This document shows, one piece after another, positions 8,792 to 16,849 of a DNA stretch of 64,000 nucleotides. Location of the stretch: positions 1-64,000 of the forward strand of contig DATNLZ010000068.1 in assembly GCA_035602605.1 (NCBI GenBank). Direction: 5' to 3'. Below the pieces are notes generated by a model that did not search any database, was not told the DNA's origin, and saw nothing but the letters and a program-made list of their open reading frames with translations. The stretch is from DASQHY01 sp035602605 (lineage in GTDB: Bacteria > Acidobacteriota > Terriglobia > Acidiferrales > UBA7541). Both the position numbers and the translations under genes were made by a program. How positions within the stretch are numbered: the stretch's first letter is position 1; each line of letters begins with the position of its first letter.

Positions 8792-10579
8792 TTAGTTGTG
8801 GTGGCGCTCGCGGACAATGTCGCTCGGCAGCGGTGGGGTGCTGGCTGGCGGCTCGCGATGTTGGGTGGCCTGTTCGAAAGCGTAGGCCAGCCCGATCAAT
8901 AGAGGCTCACTGAATGCGGGCCCAGAAAAAGTCACCCCGTAAGGCGCATCCTGCGCGTCGAAGCCGTCCGGGAAGGGCGTTGGAGGCGGCAGTGGTGGAG
9001 GCGGCACGGCTGGATTCGGTACGAACCCAGCTGGTACTACGATGCTGGGATAACCCGCGCGCGCTGCGATATTCGCACCGCGATTCGCTGGAAATAGGAT
9101 GGCGTCGAAATCTTTGTAGACAACGTCGAGCCCGCGGGTCTTAGCAATGTCGACATCTTTTGCTCTATCCTTCTGATAACGGATCGTGTCGCCACTGCCC
9201 GGGTCGGTGTTGAGTGAATTGGCAGAAATCGCAAGCACTTGGCCGTACTTAAGCGCCACCGAGGCGTTCGCGTTGTTGTAGGCAATCACGTCAGCAAGCG
9301 TGTGAACAAGCGCGCTTGGGCCCAGGGTAGACAAATAGGCATTGAGGTCACGTTTGAAGCCGTAGAGCAGCACTGTGGAGCAGTTTGCGGGAATTGGCAA
9401 CGCGCCACAGCCAGGGAAATTGATTAGCTCCTGCTGGGTCGGAATCTCATGAAAGTCTTCGACATAAGCACCCTCGGCTCGCAACACTTCGATGGCATCG
9501 TTCATCACCTGCTGCTGCTCTGCACTGAGGTTCACGTTGTGGTTGTTGTCGGTCCAGTAAGTCCAATGTGGGACCGCGATGCGCACACCGCGAAGTGCAT
9601 CCTTCTTTAGGAATCGCGTGTAATCACTGAAGCACTTGCCCGGTGTAAGGCATGCAGCTGTCGCTAGATCCTGAGGGTCGTACCCAGCCAACACGCCGAG
9701 AAGCTTCGCGGCATCGTTCACCGTACGCGCCACCGGGCCGGCCGTGTCCTGATCAGCAGTGATCGGTATGATGCCGGTGCGGCTCACGAGCCCAACGGTC
9801 GGCTTAATGCCCACAAGAAGATTTTGCGTTGCGGGGCTAAGGATCGACCCAGATGTTTCCGTGCCGACGCCCACCGTCGCCAGGTTCGCGGCCACAGCGA
9901 TAGCGGGGCCTGAGCTCGAGCCACCAGTCGCCAGAGCCGGACGACCATCATTGAATTCCTTTCTCGGGTCGGGCCGAGGATCGTAGGGATTGAATCCGTA
10001 GCCGACCGTCGCCAAATCGCCGCCACGCTGGAATAGCTGCCGGCGCAGTTGCGAGCTATAACCAGTGGGCATGCCCGCAGTCAGAAAATTCGCGAACTCG
10101 GTCAGACTGCCCTTTCCGAGAATGATTGCTCCGGCGCGTCGCAGCTTTCGTGCGATCCAGGCATCATTTGGAGGTATGGAACCGCCGAGGGCCACAGATC
10201 CCGCGGTAGTAGGCATGTCACGGGTATCCACGTTGTCCTTAACGATGACAGCAACGCCGAACAAAGGTTTGGCGTCGTGGTTGTCGTGGTCGTCATTGGT
10301 GTCTTCATCATGCAGGGCGCGTGCGGCATCGATCGCGTGCTCGTTCACATGCAAGTAACTGTTCAGCCGTGGGCCGGCCTGGTCGTATGCGTCAATCCGG
10401 GCGAGATACATACGCACGAGCTGCTCGGGGCTCAGCAGACCCGACCGAAATGCGTGGTGAATATCGGCGATGGTTGCTTCTTCCAGCTGAAAAATCTCGC
10501 GCTCCCGGTTTTCAGCGACCGTTGGAAGAATGAACGCCGCAACAGCAAGAAGGGCTGAGACTAAGCAGAAACGTTTCAT
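8792..10579 (-). CDS. Exported amidase-signature-family enzyme
   Basis: About 595 residues from ATG 10579, chosen because AGGAG lies 7 nt upstream and the next residues form a signal peptide (MKRFCLVSALLAVAAF..). The amidase-signature catalytic set is present: Lys in VIVKDNVDTRDMPTTAGS, the glycine/serine-rich stretch GGSSSGPAIAVAANLA, and the Ser of GVGTETSGSILSPA, giving the Lys-Ser-Ser triad. The enzyme hydrolyses a carboxamide bond, with the substrate not predictable from sequence. A proline-rich insertion (PNPAVPPPPLPPPTPFPDG) lies near the C-terminus. It is transcribed towards the truncated phosphoesterase 120 bp away. Related exported acidobacterial and fungal proteins are usually annotated as glutamyl-tRNA amidotransferase A-like, but this one is not part of GatCAB. 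Confidence 0.88.
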   Translation of the reverse strand: MKRFCLVSALLAVAAFILPTVAENREREIFQLEEATIADIHHAFRSGLLSPEQLVRMYLARIDAYDQAGPRLNSYLHVNEHAIDAARALHDEDTNDDHDNHDAKPLFGVAVIVKDNVDTRDMPTTAGSVALGGSIPPNDAWIARKLRRAGAIILGKGSLTEFANFLTAGMPTGYSSQLRRQLFQRGGDLATVGYGFNPYDPRPDPRKEFNDGRPALATGGSSSGPAIAVAANLATVGVGTETSGSILSPATQNLLVGIKPTVGLVSRTGIIPITADQDTAGPVARTVNDAAKLLGVLAGYDPQDLATAACLTPGKCFSDYTRFLKKDALRGVRIAVPHWTYWTDNNHNVNLSAEQQQVMNDAIEVLRAEGAYVEDFHEIPTQQELINFPGCGALPIPANCSTVLLYGFKRDLNAYLSTLGPSALVHTLADVIAYNNANASVALKYGQVLAISANSLNTDPGSGDTIRYQKDRAKDVDIAKTRGLDVVYKDFDAILFPANRGANIAARAGYPSIVVPAGFVPNPAVPPPPLPPPTPFPDGFDAQDAPYGVTFSGPAFSEPLLIGLAYAFEQATQHREPPASTPPLPSDIVRERHHN

Positions 10580-10924
10580 GGACAGGCTCCTGGCATGATG
10601 CGCTTCGCGATTACGATAGGGCACCCGAAGGGAAGCGCAAGTGGCATATTATTCGGCAGTGCCACGGAGGCAGTCAAGGAATTTGTTCCCTCGCCTCAAT
10701 TACCAGCTTGGTTTGCGTGGACATGCGAGCCTGTACCAGTTAGCGCTACCGAAGGCAACCTTTTGTAAGCGTTAGACTGACAGGTATACGGGATTGACGA
10801 GACCACCTGCAGCTAATCAATACCTGTGAGAAGTGTTTGGAGAGCTTAGAGCCAGGGAGTTCAGAGCTCGCGAATCTTTCCGGACACGCGATTCCGCGTG
10901 GGAACACCGCTCAGGTCTTGACAA
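10580..10924. other. Intergenic region between amidase and DUF155 gene
   Basis: About 345 bp between divergent genes. I see no gene, repeat or convincing promoter in it. Confidence 0.4.
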
Positions 10925-12065
10925 TTGCCTACCCAGGCGCACACAGCGACTTCTCCCGTCCTAAGAGACACCGAACTTTTGCGCGGCTCTTTCCGCATTC
11001 TCTTCTTCTACGATGTCGCCGAAGCTTTTGACCTCGAGAAACTGCGGCAGCTCTTGGGTGAGCGCGGGGAACCGGTAGAAAATATCTTCCCGAGGCGCAC
11101 CCCAGACTATGTGCGATTTGAGCAGGCTCCGGTCACGGAGCGAGCCGATTCAGTCACACTGAAGACCCAAGAGCACGCCGTTTGTTCGATCCGGTATTAC
11201 TCATTTGCTGGTGTGGTGCTTCAGTTGGAGCTGCCATTCGAATGCGATTGGAACACGCTAATATCCGAAACTTCGCGCTGGATCGACCCCGTTGATATCG
11301 AAGCCGATGCGCGGGCCACCGTGCGCCGCCATTTGGACCAAATGCAACCCGCGATAATCAAGCCTACACAGGACTGGCTGCAGGAAGAATATCTGGTAAT
11401 AAACGTAAAGGAAATAGGGCGCCCAAGCGGCGAACCAATCACTGGGGCTGAACTATTGTCGTTACGGGGGCCGCAGCTTGCGCAGTTGCTCCGCGGGGAG
11501 CTGCTTCCGCTCGCGGACAAAACATCGGAGGAAATATTACAAGGGAGTATTTCCTATTACCAGTCGGACCTTGTGGTTATCGGGTCGGCGGCCGCGCTGG
11601 TTTTACGACCGCTCCGAAGAGTCGGACGCGACCATTCGGGCCCTGGAATATTCAAAATTGCAGCTCCTGGAATTCCGCTATTACGATACTCTGATGAGTC
11701 GGGTGCTTTCGCATGTGTACGGCACTCTCGAACGAAAGAAGAATATCTTGTTTTTGCGGTGGAGTTCGCCACGCGAAGCGCAACGATTCAACACACTGCG
11801 GTTGGATGTGATGGAGCTCACCGAACGTGTGGATAACGCGATCAAATTTGTGAGCGATATTTACTACGCCCACGTACATCGGCTTGCCGCGAGCCGCACC
11901 GGAGTTAACGAATACCGCGATCTAGTGGAGGAGAAGCTTCGAACCGCCGGAGAGCTCTACGATTTCATGGTCGACGAATTCAATGAGGCGCGGTCATTCA
12001 TCCTTGAAGTAGGCATCGGTATATTGGCCTTGATCGATATCATTTTGTTGCTGAGAGGAAAATAG
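10925..12065 (+). pseudogene. DUF155/RMND1-type protein split by a +1 frameshift
   Basis: Two overlapping frames together encode one member of the DUF155 (RMD1/RMND1/Sif2) family. The first frame gives the N-terminal part (FRILFFYDVAEAFDLEKLR through SYYQSDLVVIGSAAALV). The second continues exactly where homology is lost (YDRSEESDATIRALEYSK, then LEFRYYDTLMSRVL), ending in a C-terminal membrane helix (ILEVGIGILALIDIILLL). The break is in the T run at 11601-11604: dropping one T gives ..AALVYDRSEE.. and a continuous frame of 379 residues, the usual family size. Start is TTG 10925 or another nearby codon, with no clear ribosome site. The cellular role of bacterial members is not known; mitochondrial relatives affect membrane-linked translation. 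The break is either a single-base sequencing error or a real inactivating insertion. Confidence 0.8.
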
Positions 12066-12261
12066 TACGCGGACACCGCCCCCCGCTGTTGGCTCCCCGA
12101 CCTCCCGCCATTTACCCCTGCAGTTGGTATTCAGGGCTTCTAGGGCTACGAATATACCGTGATGAAAGTATCCTTCCTACAGCGCATCGTGGATTTGCAC
12201 TCTTCTTGCGTTGCTATACAGTACGGCCGAATCGAACAGCGGTCTGGCCCAGGAGGATGCA
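12066..12261. other. Short intergenic stretch before the small-gene cluster
   Basis: About 195 bp with no feature I can name. It may hold the promoter for the two small plus-strand genes that follow. Confidence 0.3.
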
Positions 12262-12402
12262 ATGTTAACTTCCGCCCTCGCGATAACCTACAGGGCTCTA
12301 ATCAAGCCCTTCGAAGTTGGCGCTCGCATATCCCAGTGGAAAGATGTTGTGCGCTATACCGTCGGTCGTGGCCTTAGGCACAGATACAACCTGGGAGTCT
12401 AG
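12262..12402 (+). CDS. Possible 46-residue small protein
   Basis: A short frame starting at ATG 12262 with an almost ideal ribosome site (AGGAGG at 12251-12256, 5-nt spacer) encodes 46 residues (MLTSALAITYRALIKPFEVG..). The N-terminal half is moderately hydrophobic and the C-terminal half basic (RYTVGRGLRHRY). I do not recognise it. It ends 33 nt before the metallothionein gene on the same strand, so the two could be co-transcribed. The main support is the ribosome site, so this is tentative. Confidence 0.35.
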   Translation: MLTSALAITYRALIKPFEVGARISQWKDVVRYTVGRGLRHRYNLGV

Positions 12403-12435
12403 GGTGTGGGTTTGAAGGCCCAAGCGAGAAAATAA

Positions 12436-12594
12436 ATGCCTGCAGAAAAGCCTGGCAAGTGTGCCCATCCCAATTGCAGCTGCGTAGCTGCTCCTAAGAG
12501 CCGTTATTGCAGCACTCAGTGCGAAACAGTAGGAAGCACGCCCGACATTGATTGTGGCTGCACCCATGCAGGATGCAAGGGAAGAGCGCACTAA
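12436..12594 (+). CDS. Bacterial metallothionein
   Basis: A 52-residue cysteine-rich protein of the prokaryotic metallothionein family (SmtA/BmtA, PF02069), which binds Zn, Cd or Cu ions in thiolate clusters in the cytoplasm. Cys9, 14, 16, 25, 29, 40, 42 and 47 give the family spacing: KCAHPNCSCV at the start matches the KCACEPCxCxV block of SmtA, YCSTQC matches YYCSEAC, and CGCTHAGC matches the C-terminal GCGHTGCNC block. His11 and His44 may be further ligands. SmtA has nine cysteines; this one has eight, lacking the last. The frame runs from ATG 12436 to TAA 12594, with a weak purine-rich ribosome site (GCGAGAA). It is followed by a strong bidirectional hairpin. No SmtB-type repressor gene is adjacent. 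Confidence 0.85.
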   Translation: MPAEKPGKCAHPNCSCVAAPKSRYCSTQCETVGSTPDIDCGCTHAGCKGRAH

Positions 12595-12690
12595 AATCAT
12601 TTCGCTCGTTACCACCACGCGGGGTCGTGCTATCGCAATTAGACTCGTGGGTGATGCCGCACGGATGGTTGACGTTTGAAGGTTGAAAGA

Positions 12691-12732
12691 AAATGGGGAT
12701 GTTCTAACCGAACATCCCCATCCCCATTTTTT
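12691..12732. terminator. Bidirectional intrinsic terminator with two alternative pairings
   Basis: A perfect 12-bp stem (12693-12704 with 12710-12721, 5-nt loop) lies between the metallothionein gene (plus) and the glycine/serine-rich gene (minus). On the plus strand a second copy of the 3' arm follows and runs into six T (12727-12732); 12691-12700 can pair with 12720-12729 instead. On the minus strand the stem is followed by ATTTTCTTTC. It fits a terminator used from both sides. Confidence 0.8.
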
Positions 12733-12747
12733 GTGCTGTTCCAACAA

Positions 12748-12912
12748 CTATTGATTTGAAGAACCGAAGCTACTGCCGCCCCCAGAGGGTGCCCGGCCTC
12801 CCATGGATCCTCGGGAACTACCACCTCCGCGCTTCTTGCCTCTCTTGGACGAAGGGCCCCCGCCACTGCTCCTGCGCTGACCCCTGCTGCTTCCGGAACG
12901 TTTACTCGGCAT
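12748..12912 (-). CDS. Small basic Gly/Ser/Arg-rich protein
   Basis: A 54-residue low-complexity protein (MPSKRSGSSRGQRR..), rich in Gly, Ser, Arg and Lys with no hydrophobic core, so likely disordered and possibly nucleic-acid binding. ATG 12912 is preceded by AAAGGAGG at a 7-nt distance, which makes translation convincing despite the composition; an in-frame TTG six codons upstream overlaps that site and is unlikely. Composition recalls the KGG-type stress proteins such as YciG, which in enterobacteria sit with YciF/YciE, and a DUF892 (YciE/YciF-like) gene lies on the same strand upstream. No family assignment is possible by eye. Confidence 0.65.
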   Translation of the reverse strand: MPSKRSGSSRGQRRSSGGGPSSKRGKKRGGGSSRGSMGGRAPSGGGSSFGSSNQ

Positions 12913-12964
12913 TTGAATGCCTCCTTTCAAAGGGTAGTTCTGTGGGCCGGTAAGTCGTTAGATA

Positions 12965-13210
12965 TCATCTTTGGCGCTCGCCCTGGCCGCTGCGCTCGTC
13001 ACCACCGCGACCACCCTCACGCTCCTCACGATTGCCACCACCCTGCTGCCCTCCGCCACCCTGTTGGCCTTGCCGCTGCCCACCGGATTGGCGATCTTGC
13101 TGGCCACCCGCACGGGGCGGCTGGCTGCTTCCGCCGCCCTGGTTACCGCCGCGGCCACCACCCTGGTTGCCACCTTGCTCATTCTGTTTCTTGTTCGATT
13201 TGTCTGCCAT
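12965..13210 (-). CDS. Small Gly/Gln-rich low-complexity protein
   Basis: An 81-residue hydrophilic protein built of Gly, Gln, Arg, Asn and Glu, with runs such as GGNQGGGRGGNQGGG and a charged C-terminus. It begins MADKSNKKQNEQ after a clear ribosome site (GGGGGAG, 7 nt before ATG 13210). There is no predicted fold; it is likely intrinsically disordered. It lies between the DUF892 ferritin-like gene (77 bp upstream) and the Gly/Ser-rich gene (52 bp downstream), all on the minus strand, so a three-gene stress-type operon is likely. The coding strand is also open in other frames because of its composition, but only this frame has a start with a ribosome site. Confidence 0.6.
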   Translation of the reverse strand: MADKSNKKQNEQGGNQGGGRGGNQGGGSSQPPRAGGQQDRQSGGQRQGQQGGGGQQGGGNREEREGGRGGDERSGQGERQR

Positions 13211-13287
13211 TGCTACTCCCCCTTTCAGATTGGTTATAGCTAACCCGCACTGCTTGCCACGTAAAACAACCCCACAAAAACTCCTGC

Positions 13288-13842
13288 CTAACTTGCCCTT
13301 GCGCTTCTGGCCTTGCGGTGTGAAGTCTCTTCTTTCTCGGACTGTTCTTCGCCCGATTCCGATTCCGCCTCAAAGTTGATGGTTTTTGCAATTTCAGTCA
13401 GCTTCTGATCAGTTTCCTTCTCTTCTTCGAGAGTCTCTTCGAGCAGCGATACAGCGTCCTCCTCGCCCAGGATCCCGGCATACGTGCGGACAGTCCCGTA
13501 CGCCGCTATCTCATAGTGTTCGACCCGTTGCGCTGCGGAAATGAGCGCGGCATCCATCAGCGCCCCCTCGAAGTCTTCCTCCATCATTTCCTTTCCTTCC
13601 GCAATCAGGCCCTGCATCCCTTTGCACTTTTTCCCGGCTGGTTTCTCGCCCAGCTCGCCAAAGATCTGTTCGAGGCGTTGCACGTGCTCTTGCGTTTGTT
13701 CCAGGTGCTCTTCGAAGCCTGACCGCAATTGCTCAGAGGTCGCGGCTTTGGCCATTTTGGGTAGTGCCTTTAACAATTGATTTTCAGCGTCAAAAAGGTC
13801 TCGAAGTTCATCAATATAAAGTTCTTTGAGCCCGTTTTCCAT
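13288..13842 (-). CDS. YciE/YciF-family ferritin-like protein (DUF892)
   Basis: A 184-residue protein of the DUF892/YciE-YciF family, four-helix ferritin-like proteins induced by osmotic and oxidative stress in other bacteria. The N-terminus MENGLKELYIDELRDLFDAENQLLKALPKM is the family signature (here split: LYIDELRDLFDAENQL). Glu and His residues that form the di-iron-like site are in DAENQ (first helix), EHLEQTQEHVQRL (second), QRVEHYEIAAYGT (third) and LEETLEEEKETD (fourth). A polar acidic and then basic tail (EEQSEKEETSHRKARS) follows the helical core. ATG 13842 has a strong GGAGGAGG ribosome site. It heads a minus-strand run with two glycine-rich small proteins. Confidence 0.9.
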   Translation of the reverse strand: MENGLKELYIDELRDLFDAENQLLKALPKMAKAATSEQLRSGFEEHLEQTQEHVQRLEQIFGELGEKPAGKKCKGMQGLIAEGKEMMEEDFEGALMDAALISAAQRVEHYEIAAYGTVRTYAGILGEEDAVSLLEETLEEEKETDQKLTEIAKTINFEAESESGEEQSEKEETSHRKARSARAS

Positions 13843-14100
13843 GGATCGTCCTCCTCCGACACTAGATTGATTTCACCTCTCACCGTAACAGAGCATGCAT
13901 TACCAACAATCCAGCGATGCATGTACGTTTTTATAGGCCTTGCTGTAAGGCAATTCTAAGGGCTGTGAAAACGCTAAGTTTTGCAAAGGGGCTAACCTCT
14001 GAGTCATCCTGCTCGATTACCGAGAGGAATAAGATAAAGGCAAGGGCACGAAACAGGCGTGATAGGCAAAGCCTGGCCCCTTGTTTTAGCGGGTGCGGAT

Positions 14101-14319
14101 CTAGCGAGGGCGGTGCCGGTTCTCGAGCTTGTACTGGCCGATTTTGCGGCTAAGGGTATTGCGATGAATGCCGAGGACTCGAGCGGTGCGTGACTGGTTG
14201 CCATTGTTGCGGTCGAGGACGCGCTTGATGAATTTCTTCTCAAATTCGGTGACGGCTTCGTCGAAAAGGATTCCGTGCTCTACCATTTGGCTTATCAGAG
14301 TTTCGAGTTGATCTTTCAC
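14101..14319 (-). CDS. Fis-type helix-turn-helix protein
   Basis: A 72-residue stand-alone Fis-type DNA-binding protein (HTH_8). The C-terminal half carries the signature FEKKFIKRVL followed by NGNQSRTARVLGIHRNTLSRKI, in which GNQSRTARVLG is the first helix-turn and HRNTLSRKI the recognition helix. It is slightly shorter than E. coli Fis (98 residues) and has no N-terminal beta-hairpin of the usual length, so it may be a small nucleoid or regulatory protein rather than a true Fis. Start is GTG 14319 with GGAGCG upstream. It follows purC on the same strand by 70 bp and is probably co-transcribed with it. Confidence 0.8.
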   Translation of the reverse strand: MKDQLETLISQMVEHGILFDEAVTEFEKKFIKRVLDRNNGNQSRTARVLGIHRNTLSRKIGQYKLENRHRPR

Positions 14320-14389
14320 CGTCGTACGCTCCGCAACGAAAGGTTGTCGTTCCGCGGCTGGCCTGTGTGATCGAAATTCGCAGTTGCAA

Positions 14390-15289
14390 TCACTCGAGTT
14401 CGCGTCCTACCAACAAACGATAAGCTTCGCGGTATTTGACTCGAGTAGCTGCCACCACATCGGGCGGCAAGTCGGGACCGGGTGGCTGCTTGGCCCAACC
14501 GATACGCTCGAGATAGTCGCGCACAAATTGTTTGTCGAATGAGGGTTGCGCGCGGCCCGGCTGGTGGCCCTTTGCAGGCCAGAAGCGGGATGAGTCAGGC
14601 GTCAGCGCTTCGTCAATCCAGATCAGCTCATCGCCGATCAGGCCAAATTCAAATTTGGTGTCGGCGAGGATAATACCCCGTGGCTCGGCGTAAGCAGCAG
14701 CCCGGTTGTAGATGTCGAGGCTGATAGTGCGAACGCGGTCGCAGAGTTCGCGGCCAACGAGCTCGGACGCTTGCGCAAAAGAAATATTTTCGTCATGGCC
14801 GCTTGTGGCTTTGGTTGCCGGAGTAAAGATCGGCTCGGGCAGGCGGTCAGATTCGCGAAGTCCCGCGGGCAGCGAGATGCCGCAGACTTTTCCGGTAGCA
14901 CGATAATCTTTCCAGCCGGAGCCGGATAGATAGCCGCGAACGACGCATTCGATTGGCAAGGGTTTTGTTCGGCGCACGAGCATCGCGCGGCCGCGAAGCT
15001 CATGACTGAAAGCATTGAAAGGAGCAGGAAAATCGCTCGCACTCAACACATGATTGGGAATGACGTCGTGAAGCTTCTCAAACCAGAACAGCGAGAGCTG
15101 TGTGAGGACGTGACCCTTATCTGGAATTGGAGTTGGAAGCACAACGTCGAATGCGGAGAGGCGATCGGTGGCCACAAGGAGCAGGCGGTCGCCAATCTCG
15201 TAGAGATCGCGTACCTTTCCGCGCGACGGGACTGGCAGGCCCGCGAAATTAGTTTGCCAAACGACGTTGTTAGTTGGTACTGAAGCCAC
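14390..15289 (-). CDS. purC: SAICAR synthase (purine biosynthesis)
   Basis: A 299-residue phosphoribosylaminoimidazole-succinocarboxamide synthase, joining CAIR with aspartate using ATP in de novo purine synthesis in the cytoplasm. Signatures are SRGKVRDLYEIGDRLLLVATDR near residue 22 (split by me as GKVRDLYEIGD and VATDRLSAFDVV), CVVRGYLSGSGWKDY near 115, and DTKFEFGLIGDELIWIDE near 205, which form the ATP and substrate site. Length matches the longer bacterial/fungal-type PurC. Start is GTG 15289; no in-frame ATG lies before the conserved region. A good sigma-70 promoter ends about 24 nt upstream of the start. No other purine genes are adjacent; a Fis-type gene follows. Confidence 0.97.
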   Translation of the reverse strand: MASVPTNNVVWQTNFAGLPVPSRGKVRDLYEIGDRLLLVATDRLSAFDVVLPTPIPDKGHVLTQLSLFWFEKLHDVIPNHVLSASDFPAPFNAFSHELRGRAMLVRRTKPLPIECVVRGYLSGSGWKDYRATGKVCGISLPAGLRESDRLPEPIFTPATKATSGHDENISFAQASELVGRELCDRVRTISLDIYNRAAAYAEPRGIILADTKFEFGLIGDELIWIDEALTPDSSRFWPAKGHQPGRAQPSFDKQFVRDYLERIGWAKQPPGPDLPPDVVAATRVKYREAYRLLVGRELE

Positions 15290-15319
15290 GGATGACGATG
15301 TCCCCGAAAAGAGGCGGCT

Positions 15320-15347
15320 ATTCTAGCGCAGAGCGGCGTGTTGTCAA
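15320..15347 (-). promoter_or_regulatory. Sigma-70 promoter of purC
   Basis: On the minus strand a perfect -35 TTGACA (15342-15347) and -10 TAGAAT (15320-15325, five of six) are separated by 16 nt. Transcription would start near 15313, leaving a leader of about 24 nt before the purC GTG. Confidence 0.7.
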
Positions 15348-15531
15348 CGGGGAAGAAAAACGGAATGAGGAAAACTTTTTATTCAGATGACCAAGAGGAA
15401 GAAGTTTGTCCTGATTAGGAAAAAACCGGATGCGCTCACTTGGGTCATAAGATGAATTGTCAAAGAAGAACAGTGCTTGGCAATCGCGAACTCGCGTGCA
15501 GGCGTGTGAGAGTGCGGTGTTTCTCACGAAT

Positions 15532-16443
15532 TCAGAAGCCGTGGCGTCTTAGCCATTGTTCGCACAATTTCGGCCAGGCACTTACGAGCGGATCCGCTAG
15601 AGCTAAGCCAAAGCCGTGTTTCGGTCCCTTTTCGAAAACGTGCAACTCGAAGCCAACTCCCGCTTTCCGCAGACTGTCGGCGAACATCAGGCTATTTTCT
15701 ACTGGAACGGTGCTGTCATTTTCCGGGTGCACCAGAAATGCTGGCGCAGTGTCCTTCGTCACCTGCTTTTCGTTGGACATGAGGTCCACAGCCTCAGGCG
15801 ACGGCTCCTTGCCGAGAAGATTGTCCCGCGAACCTGCATGGCCGAATTTCCCCATCGTAATTACCGGATAAATCAAAACCATTAAGTCAGGCCGCGAGGA
15901 GACGCGCTCAACCGTATCGCTCGATGAAGAGTTTCCCAAATCGAAGTGAGTTCCCGCAGATGACGCAACATGTCCACCGGCTGAAAATCCGAGGATGCCA
16001 ATTCGATGCGGATCGATCCCAAACTCCCCCGCATGACTTCGAACATAACGAATCGCTCGCTGGACGTCCTGCAACATCGTCGGATGACGATAACCGCTCG
16101 AGCCCAGTCGAGACTGGAGCACGAAAGCCTGGACTCCGATCGAGTTCAGCCACTCGGCGACCGGCCGGCCTTCGTGTTCGGCTAGCCTAACGTATCCACC
16201 GCCAGGGCAAACGACGATAGCCGAGCCGGTTGGCTTCACCGCGGTGGAGAGATAAGGTGTAATGCTGGGCTTGTCTGCGGGCTGATCTCCCAATGCGCCG
16301 GGAGCGCCGTTTGGCCAAAGCAAGATTTCCTTCGTATTTGTTTGCGCAAGCGGGTGAACTGAATACAGAGCAAGAACGGCAGCAATGCAAACGGAATAGA
16401 AGATCAACAATTGCGCGACAGAGAATCTTCTCAGTTCGGTCAT
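15532..16443 (-). CDS. Exported alpha/beta-hydrolase (acetyl-esterase type)
   Basis: A 303-residue alpha/beta-hydrolase with an N-terminal hydrophobic segment (about residues 10-32) serving as signal peptide or anchor. The oxyanion region is CPGGGYVRLAEHEG near 79-92, the nucleophile Ser lies in GILGFSAGGHVAS near 150, the acid is probably the Asp of HPENDSTVPVENS near 243, and the catalytic His is in KGPKHGFGLA near 276. This arrangement is typical of exported proteins annotated as acetyl-xylan esterase or 'endo-1,4-beta-xylanase B-like', which deacetylate plant polysaccharides. The start ATG 16443 has GAGGA 5 nt upstream. It is divergent from the rhamnogalacturonan lyase across 406 bp, and both would act on pectin or hemicellulose outside the cytoplasm. 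Confidence 0.82.
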   Translation of the reverse strand: MTELRRFSVAQLLIFYSVCIAAVLALYSVHPLAQTNTKEILLWPNGAPGALGDQPADKPSITPYLSTAVKPTGSAIVVCPGGGYVRLAEHEGRPVAEWLNSIGVQAFVLQSRLGSSGYRHPTMLQDVQRAIRYVRSHAGEFGIDPHRIGILGFSAGGHVASSAGTHFDLGNSSSSDTVERVSSRPDLMVLIYPVITMGKFGHAGSRDNLLGKEPSPEAVDLMSNEKQVTKDTAPAFLVHPENDSTVPVENSLMFADSLRKAGVGFELHVFEKGPKHGFGLALADPLVSAWPKLCEQWLRRHGF

Positions 16444-16849
16444 ACAGTTCCTCGTCTAGCTGGTCTGATAAGTGTTACTTCCGGATGCGAATTCTACTGC
16501 ACATTTACGTAACTGGATTCATTAAAGAATGGCGTATGACAGCCGCAAAGTCGAGTTTGTGCCGCGGTTAAGGTTTTGTTTTGTATTGCGAAACGCAGGA
16601 CCCTAAGCCGCTCCCGTTTTCAAGAGCGCGTCCTGCGCCGAGTCTTAGATCAATGTCTGTTCTCTTTCAATGACTTGTGCACTTGATAGTGCCGCTAACT
16701 GCGGTTTCGCTATACAAAACAAGTTAATTCAATAGAACACCGAATTGACAGCCTCTTGCATTCAACGTAACTGACCAGAGCGCCAAAAATTCTCTCTGTC
16801 GAGAAAAGTACTAGCACACCGGCGCCACGTCGAATCAGGAGGAAATCGG
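16444..16849. other. Divergent intergenic region between esterase and lyase
   Basis: About 406 bp. A perfect TTGACA is at 16745-16750 on the plus strand, but the hexamer 17 nt downstream (TAACTG) is a poor -10. I see no gene and no clear operator. Confidence 0.35.

Noticed and set aside
12958..13243. Plus-strand and other minus-strand frames overlapping the Gly/Gln-rich gene
   Set aside because: Low-complexity sequence is open in many frames; only the frame starting at 13210 has a ribosome site.
16745..16773. TTGACA upstream of the pectin lyase as a promoter
   Set aside because: The hexamer at the right distance is TAACTG, too poor to call a promoter.
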